Source: Guillardia theta CCMP2712
Taxonomy: Eukaryota > Cryptophyceae > Pyrenomonadales > Geminigeraceae
Reading direction: 5' to 3'
Assembly: GCF_000315625.1 (NCBI RefSeq)
Contig: NW_005434656.1
Span: 552,346-584,845, forward strand
DNA: 32,500 nt
In this document: positions 9,461 through 18,524 of the stretch, piece after piece
How the letters are laid out: the number at the start of each line of letters is the position of its first letter
How positions within the stretch are numbered: position 1 is the stretch's first letter
Translations under genes and position numbers: made by a program
The notes under the pieces: model-generated
What the model was told of the DNA's origin: nothing
What the model saw: the letters and a program-made list of their open reading frames with translations, nothing else
Database searches by the model: none

Positions 9461-12400
9461 CTAGCAAGGCTCCTTCAGTCCACCAGCTCCTTCACACTGA
9501 ATTTCAGTTCGCAACCTCGGAGCAGCAGGCGAGCAGCAGCCCTCGCCACATACCAGGGATTCCATGACAGGAAGCAAGTCGGCAAGGCTCTCCGATCCTC
9601 CTCCTTGCTCCTTCCTCACTTGCGCTCTCTGCGCTAAAATCTTGATGGTCTTCTCGTACTTGCGCAGCAGCAGCAGCGACTCCTTGTGCTGCTGCCTCAA
9701 CGTCTCGACCTGTCCCAAAGTGTCAGGAGGAGCCCAGCAGCTTGTCTCTTCCCTCACCTCGAAGCTCAGGGCAGAGACGTGCTCCATCCTCTCGTCGCTC
9801 GTCGCCTGCAGCAGCCTCAACAGCTCCCCCCCCCTCCTCTCGCCTCCCTCACCATCACGAGCTCTCTCTGGATGTTGTCACGCAGCCTCTCGAGGTCTGA
9901 AATCTGCCGCCTGTAGTTGAAGCACTTCTTCTATTGTCAGCTGTCAGTCCACTCCCTCCCTCAGCTGCCGTTGCCTGTAGGTCGTTGCACTTGATCACCA
10001 CGGGCTCCATCTTGGCCATGACGTCGTCGACCTGACAGCCTCCTCAGCTCTACTCCGACCACACGAGCGATGAGCGTCACCTGGGCCTGCATGTGCATCA
10101 CTTGCTGCACCATCGCTTTCCTCTCGCAGTCGAGTTGTGCAGAGATCGCTTCAACGCTGAAGAAGAACGATGAGCGTCGAGGTCTCTCCAAACTCACAAG
10201 TACCGCGAGAGATTCGCCGTGGACTCGGCCTGTTGCCATGACATCCCTTTAGAAGACCCATGCGATGGCGCGGGCAGAGCTGTACCTTGTACTTCTTTGA
10301 TTCCTTCATCAACGAGGTATTCTGATCGCGAAGTCGAAGGCACTTGCTCACAGTCGTCAACCTCTTCATCGCCCCCATTCCCTTCGTCTCCTCACCTCTA
10401 CGTGAGCCCGGTCCAGATCCTCCATGGCAGACTCCAGCGCACGTTTCGCCATCTCGGTGTCATTCGACTTCGCGCGGCTTTTGGCGAGTTTTTCCGCACT
10501 TTGAAGTCTTCCAGTCAAGTCGATTACCTCGTTCTGCAATCGAATCTCCTGCGAACAGCTCAGAAAGAACCAACATGTTGCCGCTGACTTTTAACATTCT
10601 CGGATTTCGACTTGACAAGTGCCTCAGCATTCTTGAGCTCCTTTACGTCAGAGTGAATGAATCATACAATCAAACGACTCTGCAGCGTTACCTCTTGTAA
10701 GCGGAGGAGTTTGGCCTCGGCTTCAGGATTCTCAGCTTTCTTCTTCCATTCCTCGTGCTGTTTCCTGTGTATTAGCACGTTGGCTTGCTCCTCTGACAGG
10801 CATCTCCTTGTCTTGTTCAATTCTTTCTGCAGGGCATCAACCTATCATCAAACACAGGAGGTCAAACAACAGCATAACAACTCAGTTTCCGACCTCAGCT
10901 TTCAATTTGAAGATTTCAGCTTCACGATCTTGATCTATCTTTATCCTTTCAGCCTTTGTTTTATCTTCGTTGTCAAGAAGCTTAGGAATGACACTCAACA
11001 GATTGGTCCACTTCAGTTCCCACGACAAATTTCCATGTTTGGCTTGTTCAGTGCTGGAGGAAATGGCACGGTCTATCAGCTCTTTCTTCCCGTCTGCTGT
11101 CTGAAAGCTTTCTAAAAGGACTTGATGCAGTCTGTTGTAGTTTTCATCCATCTTCTGCACAAACTCGTTGTGTTCGTCTTCGATCCTCTTCTTCTCCGAG
11201 ATCGCCTTCGCTAGACGGACGGCAGACTTTGCCGCATCCATCTCTAGCTGTCGTCTCGTCTTGTCTGTTTTGCCAGAGAAGGCAGTCTTGAAATCCATCC
11301 CAGGTCGACCTTCTGTCTGCTCAAGCTTCAATTCTAGTTCTGACTTAGCGTTGGTCAGCTCATCGCACTTCTGCTGCAGGAGGGACATTTGCTGCTTCAG
11401 TTGTTCAACTCTGCTTCCTCTCTCCCCCGACGAACTTTGGACCAAGTTGTCTTTCGAGGCGCAGGACTGCCACAAAGTCAGCTTGTCCTGCACGGACTCA
11501 GCAGCTCCTTGAACGTAGTTGTTGATGTTGTTCAGCAGCTCCCCGACTTCAGCAATCACCTTCCAGGTGCTCACATCACCGTCGATCACTTTGATCTTGG
11601 CTTGACGCAGTAACACAACACTAGGTGCCAGCCTTCTGTGCAGACTCTTCAACCAGTCAAGGTTCACTCCCAGGACACTCTGATTGATGTCTGAATCCTT
11701 TCGATCATCCCCTCCTGCACCATCTACATGGGGAGCTTGTCCTGGATCCTTGATAGAAATATCATTTTCCTCCTCGTCTTTCATTTTCCTTGCAGCAGGG
11801 TCGTCAGAAGAGTGAATTTCATCCTGCGCTTCATCGTCCTCTCCTTGCTTCTCCCGCCTTGAGCTTTGCCTCTGTTGGGATCGGGTCTGTTCAGCGCTCT
11901 TCCGGAAGCTAGCTATCTCTCTCGCGAGCGCGTCTGTGTTAACCTTGTGAACAGCAGGAGACCTGTTCGCCTGCACTTCCCCAGCATTGCTCAGTTCAGG
12001 ATGTGTATGAGATCGAATGGCTGGACTAACTTCTGTCACAGCCCATTCAGCCTGTGCTGGTCTAGCAGGAGATACCAGATCAAGGGCCTGTGCTGGCCTA
12101 GCGGGAGATACCAGTTCGAGAGCCTGTGCTTGATCAGTCTCGTCCTCGTTGACTTCGATCGCCAGGCCTGCTGGTCGAGAACTTCTGGCAACCTCCTCCA
12201 TACGCGCCTTCAAGCGCTCCCTCCGCGACTGCCTCGCCTGGTTCAAACAAGCTTCACAGGTGTCTGCAGGTTTTGAATGAGAACTCACCTTGAGGAGCTT
12301 TTCTTCAATGTCGGGATTTGAAGAGCCTGGTAGCACGTATAATTCTGCCATGCCTGATTTCTTATCCTCGTTCACGCTCGTATCCTCGTTCACGCTCGTA

Positions 12401-12501
12401 TCCTCGTTCATGCTCGTATCCTTGTTCATGCTCGTATCCTGGTTCATATTCTTCCTTCTCGCCTTCAAGTCTTCATTTTCCGAACTTCCCGCCAATCCCA
12501 T
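9461..12501 (-). CDS. Large coiled-coil protein (gene D), eleven exons
   Basis: Unrecognised coiled-coil protein of about 855 residues. Exons: 12501-10894, 10841-10692, 10640-10596, 10548-10396, 10363-10286, 10229-10204, 10156-10081, 10031-9975, 9930-9853, 9805-9758 and 9709-9461. Every junction keeps frame. Nine introns are GT-AG; the 44-bp intron 9931-9974 starts with GC. The first about 180 residues are disordered and acidic, with a repeat of six residues (MNEDTS) and a 12-residue repeat containing SPARPAQAL. A CxxC pair (CEACLNQ) lies nearby. From about residue 290 to the end the protein is coiled coil (SLLQQKCDELTNAKSELELKL, EIRLQNEVIDLTGRLQ, LRKYEKTIKILAQRAQ). The final exon may hold a further small intron. 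The start at 12501 is chosen because the extension upstream to 12576 is G-tract-derived Pro/Leu. Gene C converges on it with only about 60 bp between the stop codons. Confidence 0.8.
12049..12120 (-). repeat. 36-bp in-frame duplication in gene D
   Basis: Two imperfect tandem 36-bp copies (12049-12084, 12085-12120) plus a partial third, encoding LVSPARPAQAL-type 12-residue repeats in the disordered N-terminal part of gene D. Confidence 0.85.
12365..12450 (-). repeat. 18-bp in-frame repeat in gene D
   Basis: Nearly five tandem copies of an 18-bp unit (plus-strand TCCTCGTTCACGCTCGTA) encoding MNEDTS/VNEDTS hexapeptides close to the N-terminus of gene D. The copies differ by a few substitutions. 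Confidence 0.9.
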
Positions 12502-12509
12502 CAACAATG

Positions 12510-12760
12510 GGGGGAACGGTGGGGGTAGTGAGGGTAGTAGAAGGGGGTCCACTTCGAAACCAGGTAGGGGTGCCAATAAGAGTGGTACCGATGATTCAGG
12601 GTCTTGTGGTTGGGGTAGGGTACTGTTGGTTGGGGGTTTCCAAAGGGTTATTCTTATGATACTTTGTTGAAATTAGGGGGTAGGGTATAAAACTCGGGGT
12701 GCATGAATTCAAGGGGGTTATTTCGGGGGTGGCGGTAGAAGTTTGGTAGGGTGGGGTGAT
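12510..12760 (+). other. G-rich arm of the D/E head-to-head spacer
   Basis: Many GGGGGTAG, GGGTAGGG and GGGGTGG words on the plus strand, the sense strand of gene E. No matching C-rich arm is visible on the gene D side. The minus-strand open frame through it is Pro/Leu low complexity and is not called as coding. Confidence 0.65.
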
Positions 12761-12789
12761 GAGGCGCGTTGGGAGTTCAACGGTTGAGA

Positions 12790-13330
12790 AGCGAACATGC
12801 GAGGGGAGGGAGAGGAGTGGGGAGGAGAGGAGAAGAGAAGAGAGGAGAGAGGAGGGAGAAGATGAGATGAGATGAGATGAGATGAGATGAGATGAGATGA
12901 GATGAGATGAGATGAGATGAGATGATCTTCTCGGAAAGATGAGATCATATGGGAGCAGCGAAAAGGAGATCATAGAGAGGAAAAGCGACGAAGAGGAGGA
13001 GGAGAAAGGAGGAGTAGAGAGGACGAGAGTGACAATCAGGGAGAAAGTCCAACATACGAGGATAGAAAGAGAACAGGAGAGAAGGACTGCATTGAACGGG
13101 AGGATAGTAGGATTGAGAGCAGAAAAGATGTGAGGAACGGACTGTGAGGTGACGAGAGGTAAAAATATAAAGGAGAGGAAGAGAAGTAGGATTGAAAGAA
13201 CCAGACGCAGTAGATTGAGCGTAGAAAACGATACATACAAAAGGATAGGTAGTTGAAAGTTGAGGGGTGAGGAGTTGAGGGAAGAGATGTGAATGTAGAC
13301 AGTGAAGACGAGAAAGGAAGGAATTGCTAG
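12790..13330 (+). other. Purine-rich leader region upstream of gene E, with GATGA array
   Basis: Almost uninterrupted A/G-rich sequence on the plus strand. At 12861-12925 it contains 13 perfect copies of GATGA. It probably contributes to the 5' flank of gene E. Open frames on either strand are compositional artefacts. Confidence 0.6.
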
Positions 13331-13449
13331 ATGAGAGATAAATCGGCGAACAATTACGGACCTGCGAGAACAACGCTTCTGCTGAGCAACTTGCCTTCAC
13401 TTTTCATGCTCCTGAATTTTCCGTGCAGGGTCTAACTAATTTAGCAAGC

Positions 13450-15503
13450 ATGGCACGACCTCCTGGCGCCGACGATGAGTATGCAGAGCTGCAGAAGAGA
13501 TTTCAAATGTTGGAGAACGACCGCAAGTCGCTGTTTGAACACACACAACTTGAGGTCAAGAAGAACAAAGAAGCACTCGCGAAGCTCAAGAAAGAGAACA
13601 AAGAGCTCCGGTCAACTCTATCAGGGCTGATGAGTGATCAAGGGAAGTCGTCGGGAAAGGATTCAGAGATCGGCAAGCTGGAGCAACAGGTGCAAGAGCT
13701 CCGGAGGAGGCACGACGACGTTCGTCACCAGTGTCAGTTCCGTCAGAAGGAGCTGCAGTCTCTGCAAGACAAGCTGAAGGATCTGGAGAAGGAGATGGCG
13801 AAGCTTCAGGACGATGACACTCCGTTGACCCGCAACATCAGGACGCTAGAGAACCGCCTTGACAAGGCGATGATCAAGTACAACGAAGCTCAGTCCATCC
13901 GCAAGACTTACGAGCAGATCGTGAAGCGTCTCAAGGAAGAGAGGATTGGGTTCGACAACCAGCTGGCAGCGATAGAGCGCACACTGAAAGCGAAGGAGAA
14001 GGATCTAGAGGAGCTGGTGCTCATGTCTCATGATGCGCAGCACGCCAAGGAGGTGGCCAAGGCAGAGCTGCTGAAGCTAGAGCATCAGCTGATGGAGGAG
14101 AAGAAGCAGCGAGAGAAGGAGCTGGCAGATCGCCGAGCCCTGGTGCAGCAGAAGGTTGAGATGAACCAGCGACTGGAGAAGAGAGACAAGATGAGACGAG
14201 AGATGCAGCTGGTGGAGGGAGGAGAGCAAGCGGATCCCAGTGAGTCGAACATGAAGAAGACGCTGTTCAGCACGGCATTCCACTCTGCTCTCAACGAGCA
14301 TGTGCTCGAAGAAGAGCAGAAGAAGATCACAACCTACGAGGAGGCTTTCCGCAAGATTAAGGACGCCACCGGAGTGTCAGACGTTAACGAAGTGATTCAA
14401 AAGTTCCTGACTCAGGATGAGACTCACAGCAACCTCGTGGTCATGACCAAGGAGGCTCAGGTCCTTCTTTTCATGCCTCTGACTTATGTGTCCGGTGAAA
14501 ATCTGGCAGGCGAGGATCGACGCGTTGAACGAGGAGAAGGCTCAAGCGAAAGCCAAGGTAGAGGAGATCAAGTACAGCGGGACGGGATCGCTGGGGTCCA
14601 GAAGGATTGTTGACGAGTTTGAAAGTCACCTGTCGGAAGCGAACAGCAAGTGAGATGTGACTGTAGCGCGGAGAAAGCCTCTCACCCTCACTCGCCAGGT
14701 GCGAACGGAACAAGCAGAAGTACGAGAGAATCGCTAAGATTCTCATCAACGTCAAGTCTGGGGTGGAGCATCTCGCTGACAAGCTGGAACCGATCCAAGT
14801 AGATCAGGAGGCTGTCGTGATGACAGACTCCACGGTGGTCGAGGTGAGACGACGTCCTCCTCCTGCCCTGATCTCTTCTCCTTCGTCCCTCTCCCTCTTC
14901 TTTTTGTGGCTTCCCTCATCTTCTCTGCAGGTTCTGGCTCAGTGCGAAGCCAAGTTGATGAGGTTGATGGACATAGTGGAAGGAGATCAGCAGTCGGCTC
15001 AGCAGGTGGATTCTCACGCTCAGGACAAGCTGCTTGCATCTCAGGTGCGAAGATGCTGGGAGAGTGGCGGTCGAGTGCTGACTTGCCGTCTGCTGTCGCA
15101 GGAGGTTGAAATGCCCGCGTACAACATCCGCATCCAGGTGGGAGGAGCACCCGTCGCTCCGTTGACCTCGCGTGTTGACGCTGCAGCAGATCCCTCATGA
15201 TGCGGACGACGACAGCGGGGACGATGAGGTGGAAGATGATGACCAGGAAGACGTTCCGGATCGCGATCAGGTGGGCTGAGCCGCGGGGAGTGACGGGAGT
15301 GTGACGCCGAGAGCAGGTCAAGAAGTATTCATCACTCATGCTCGAGAAGGCCAACAAGAAGCAGAAGCGCCAGAGGAAGCGGAAGGTGAGGGAGAGGAGG
15401 AAGTTGAGTTCAAGGGCAGGAGGATGATGGCATGCGGCAGGTTGGAGGTGAGGGAAGCGCCAAGGGCACCAAGAGCGGCGTGAAGAGACCGGAAATGGCT
15501 TGA
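13450..15503 (+). CDS. ODAD3: Outer dynein arm docking complex protein, CCDC151/ODA10 family (gene E)
   Basis: Eight exons: 13450-14460, 14510-14649, 14699-14843, 14931-15044, 15102-15137, 15187-15270, 15317-15385 and 15441-15503. They close in frame at 553 residues, close to the size of animal CCDC151. The protein is almost entirely coiled coil. It holds the hallmark block of the family at roughly residues 130-260, with ENRLDKAMIKYNEAQSIRKT, KRLKEERIGFDNQLAAIERT and LVLMSHDAQHAKE. The tail is acidic and then Lys/Arg-rich. CCDC151/ODAD3 (Chlamydomonas ODA10) helps assemble and dock outer dynein arms on ciliary doublet microtubules, so the organism should build motile flagella. The start ATG at 13450 is the first in frame; the sequence just before it ends in a GTGCAG acceptor-like signal, so an untranslated first exon is possible. 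The symbol is by family resemblance. Confidence 0.9.
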
Positions 15504-15649
15504 ACTGTAAAGTTTGACATGAATGTAGAAAGCTCCTTTCATGTCACCCCAGCAGGAGGACGAGTATTCTTCCTCTGCCATCCCACAGACATGACGGGCC
15601 AGGACCGTCACAAGACATTCATTCACAACCGCAAGCTGCTGCACACCCT
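15504..15649. other. Short convergent spacer between genes E and F
   Basis: 146 bp between the stop of E and the lowest possible stop of F. It must hold both 3' ends. No repeat or G-tract is present. Confidence 0.6.
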
Positions 15650-15736
15650 TTAGACTAGCGCAGGCGCAGCCCCTTGCATCTCAACCCTGAGGCCCTCCAG
15701 CTCGTCCAGCCTCTGCCGCATCCCCTTCGATAGCAT
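15650..15736 (-). other. Candidate alternative 3' exon of gene F
   Basis: After a good acceptor (AAATTCAG) the minus strand reads MLSKGMRQRLDELEGL and onward to a TAA at 15650, which looks like coiled coil. It joins in phase to the alternative frame of the 15817-15941 exon through a GTGGAA donor. In the main gene F model this segment would be 3' untranslated. Confidence 0.4.
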
Positions 15737-15844
15737 CTGAATTTACACCCCACCACACAGAAAGAGTTTAGCAGCACAAAAGCCGCCCCTCCTTCGCTTC
15801 CCCAATGCTGTTCCACACCCTTCAACCACAAGCTCTCCCGCAGC

Positions 15845-16874
15845 TCATCTCGAAGGATCGTAATATTCCTTCCCTCCTCTTCCAGGATCCCCAGGATATC
15901 CTTCAGGTCCCTCAGGCCCCTTCTGCCCCTTTGGCCCGGTCCTGCTTATTTATCAGCGACGAATACAAGTCGTATGGGAGGGCAGAGGAGAAGAACAAGA
16001 GGCGCAGGCAACATGAGGAGCGCGGACAGGCATCAAAACATGTGCATGCAATCAGTGAGTACGGGCAGGTAGTTCAGATTGCTGCTTACATTCCAGGTGC
16101 TCCTGGTGTGCCGTCCAACCCTGGAAGCCCTTGATCGCCCTCGATACCAGGAGGACCTGGAAGAGGCTTGAGGATGTTCAGCCTGTTGCTGATGACGGCC
16201 TTCTCTGTGTCTAGAGCCTTGACTTGCTCGTCGACATGCTCCTGATGAATCTCCCTCAGCTCCTCCATCGTCCTCTCCTCCTCGTCCAGCAGCAGCTTTG
16301 ACATCTCGTTTGACTCCTTCACCTTCTGGATGAGGTGGTTCATCCTCCTGAGCTGATCCAGCAGCTTCTCCGGCACCTTCCGCACCACAGGAGCCCCCCA
16401 TCTCACAACCGACGACCCGCTCGATGGAGGCTCCCCGTCGGGCCCCTCTTCACCCGGAGGAGGATTCGACAGTACCTCAGGAAGGTCGACCCATACAGGA
16501 GTCGGTTGCTGGGTGGTGCTCCAGTACTGCAGATCGCTCCTCTCTGGCTGGTTGTTGAGTGGTGGGATATCAAACTTCCGAGGAGTCTCGACCATGGGCG
16601 GCGCCTCCTCTGTTTCCCTTGACGTGTGCCAGATATCTTCATGGTCCCTCAGGCGGTTCCATGCCTCGTTGGCTCCCATCGCCGCCCTTTCGATGCTACG
16701 CGCCATGAGCATCTGCCTGACGTTGTTTCCCGCCTCTTCTCTCTCTTCTTGCATCACCATCACCCACATCACCAGCGCCATGACCACCGCCATGGGCACC
16801 GCCACCATGGCCGCCCACCGTCCGGCCATGGCGACCCTTCGATGACCGTTACGAATACGTTGAAAACGTTTCAT
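15845..16874 (-). CDS. Type II membrane protein with coiled coil and collagen-like Gly-X-Y tail (gene F)
   Basis: Main model: exons 16874-16090 and 15941-15845, 293 residues. The order is a short basic N-terminus, one membrane segment at about residues 20-41 (Ala/Val/Met-rich, ending VMWVMV), a Pro-rich stretch and a coiled coil (LDQLRRMNHLIQKVKESNEM through HVDEQVKALDTEKAVISNRL). Gly-X-Y triplets begin at GPPGIEGDQGLPGLDG. They continue without a break across the GTAAGC donor at 16089 into GPKGQKGPEGPEGYPGDP in exon 2. The membrane segment, coil and collagen-like tail resemble membrane-anchored collagens such as the MACIT class. In the overlapping frame, exon 2 instead encodes a coiled coil that splices to a further exon at 15736-15650, so the 3' end is uncertain. 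Gene G is divergent, 313 bp away. Confidence 0.75.
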
Positions 16875-17187
16875 GGGAAGGTGAATGAGGGTGATGAATT
16901 ATCCTCCCATTTGAGTATGAGGGAGATGAATAGTACCGGCAAATGCGGCAGAGGGGAAGGAGGAGGAGAGAAAGACAAGGAGGAAGAGGGAGGGGTGGGG
17001 TGGGGAGGAGGGTAAGAGGAGATTGTCAATGGAGAGAGGAAGAGATTCATGTATGAAAGTTGGTGTTTGTATGATGAAGGCGCTGAATGCGCGTGTTGAG
17101 CTGCTTGCCGAATGCGTTTTTTGAGAGCTGGTCTACTCTTGTTGGGTGGTTGAGATGATTCGGATTGATGTGGTTCCGTAGGACATC
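16875..17187. other. Divergent promoter region between genes F and G
   Basis: 313 bp between the start codons of F (-) and G (+). From about 16910 the plus strand is purine-rich with one compact GGGTGGGGTGGGG run near 17000, G-rich in the gene G sense. No further exon is seen. Confidence 0.5.
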
Positions 17188-18255
17188 ATGCGGCAGAAAA
17201 AAGTCTTGACGTCTGGGACGAGCGCTGCCAGCCCTGGGAATGGCGAGGACAAGGAAGAAGAACTTCACGGCAGGATGCCGACCCCCCCGGCCGATGTAGA
17301 ACGAGCGGACGACGGTGAAGGGAAATTCGGGGCGAAGAGGAGGAAGAAGACAGAGGGCGGTGAACACTCTTGCGAGATCTGCGGAAAATCCTTCAAGACC
17401 AACTTCTATCTGAAGATGCACCTCTCGGTGCACGATGGGAACTCGCCGTTCAAGTGCGACATCTGTGGTAAGATGTGCACCTCCAAGGATGCGCTGGAAG
17501 CGCATCTCCGAACGCACACGGGGGAGAGGCCGTTCTCCTGCTCCCACTGTGGGAAGAGATTCGTGCAGAGGTCAGCGCTCAAGAGCCACTCCTACATCCA
17601 CACAGGGGAGAAGAAGTATCCCTGCGATGTGTGCGGGAAGAAGTTTGTGGAATCTTCGCAGCTCAAGGTCCACATGAGGACGCATACAGGAGAGAAGCCC
17701 TTCTCTTGCAACATCTGCCAGCACAGCTTCACCACCCTGGCGAACATGCGCTGCCACCAGGTGCGGAAACATCCAGAGCAGCTGCAGGAAGGCGTGCGGA
17801 GCGAGCTGGAGAATCGGTTCGAGCGGAGGGTGCCCCCGTGCAAGGTCTGCGGCAAGCTGTTCAAGCATCACTCGAACCTGAGGAGACACGAGCGCTACCA
17901 TGCAGGAGAGCGAAACCTCAACTGTAGCCTGTGCGGGAAGAAGTTCTACGACAAGTTCAACCTCACGAGGCACATGCGCGTGCACACGGGCGAGAGACCA
18001 TATGAGTGCGAGGACTGCGACGCGACTTTCACAGACGAGACCAGCAAGAAGCGGCACGCGAGCAAGTGCGTCAAGCGTCAGGAGAAGGAGGGGAAGGAGG
18101 GGAAGGAAGAGGAGAAGCTGGAAGAAACCGCAGAGGAGAGCAAGGAGAACACGTCCAAGGAACAGGAACAGGGGCGAGCGATCAACAGCGAAGGCGCTTC
18201 AGGGAAGAAGGCGGAGGACTATGGGGAGCAGGTGTCGGTGCCGACTTTGTCTTGA
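17188..18255 (+). CDS. C2H2 zinc finger protein with eight fingers (gene G)
   Basis: A single-exon gene of 355 residues, unusual here because almost every other gene is intron-rich. The N-terminal 60 residues are acidic and then basic (AKRRKK, a possible nuclear signal). Eight tandem fingers span about residues 61-294. Fingers 1-4, 6 and 7 are classical C-x2-C-x12-H-x3-H, and most are joined by TGE(K/R)-type linkers. Finger 5 has H-x4-H spacing (CHQVRKH) and is followed by a 25-residue gap. Finger 8 ends HASKC, making it C2HC. The C-terminus is a highly charged Lys/Glu tail. The expected role is sequence-specific DNA binding in the nucleus. Target sites cannot be predicted with confidence from this reading. 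Intronless structure may reflect retroposition, but no poly(A) scar is evident. Confidence 0.93.
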   Translation: MRQKKVLTSGTSAASPGNGEDKEEELHGRMPTPPADVERADDGEGKFGAKRRKKTEGGEHSCEICGKSFKTNFYLKMHLSVHDGNSPFKCDICGKMCTSKDALEAHLRTHTGERPFSCSHCGKRFVQRSALKSHSYIHTGEKKYPCDVCGKKFVESSQLKVHMRTHTGEKPFSCNICQHSFTTLANMRCHQVRKHPEQLQEGVRSELENRFERRVPPCKVCGKLFKHHSNLRRHERYHAGERNLNCSLCGKKFYDKFNLTRHMRVHTGERPYECEDCDATFTDETSKKRHASKCVKRQEKEGKEGKEEEKLEETAEESKENTSKEQEQGRAINSEGASGKKAEDYGEQVSVPTLS

Positions 18256-18524
18256 AGGATCGCTCTAAGTTACGATGAGGAGAGGAACCCTCCGACATCG
18301 CAGTTTGACTGTTGCCGGTAACCTACCAGCTCAACTCGCTGTCTATCGAGCCACCGCTTCCTACCTGCAACAAGTGTTTGACTGACTGACACTCTCAGCA
18401 CGAGACACGCAGCTGACCTGTCATGAGCATGATGGTAGGAAGTGAGAGTAGGAGAATAGGAGCGACCTCGTGAACGAAAATTTTAATAATGTTACATCGA
18501 TAATTAATCTTCTCCTCCCCAGTC
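18256..18524. other. Convergent spacer between genes G and H
   Basis: 269 bp between the stops of G (+) and H (-). No repeat, G-tract or ORF of note. Confidence 0.6.

Noticed and set aside
12596-13240. Minus-strand ORF upstream of gene D
   Set aside because: Pyrimidine-rich Ser/Leu low complexity from the purine tract and GATGA array; no protein-like composition.
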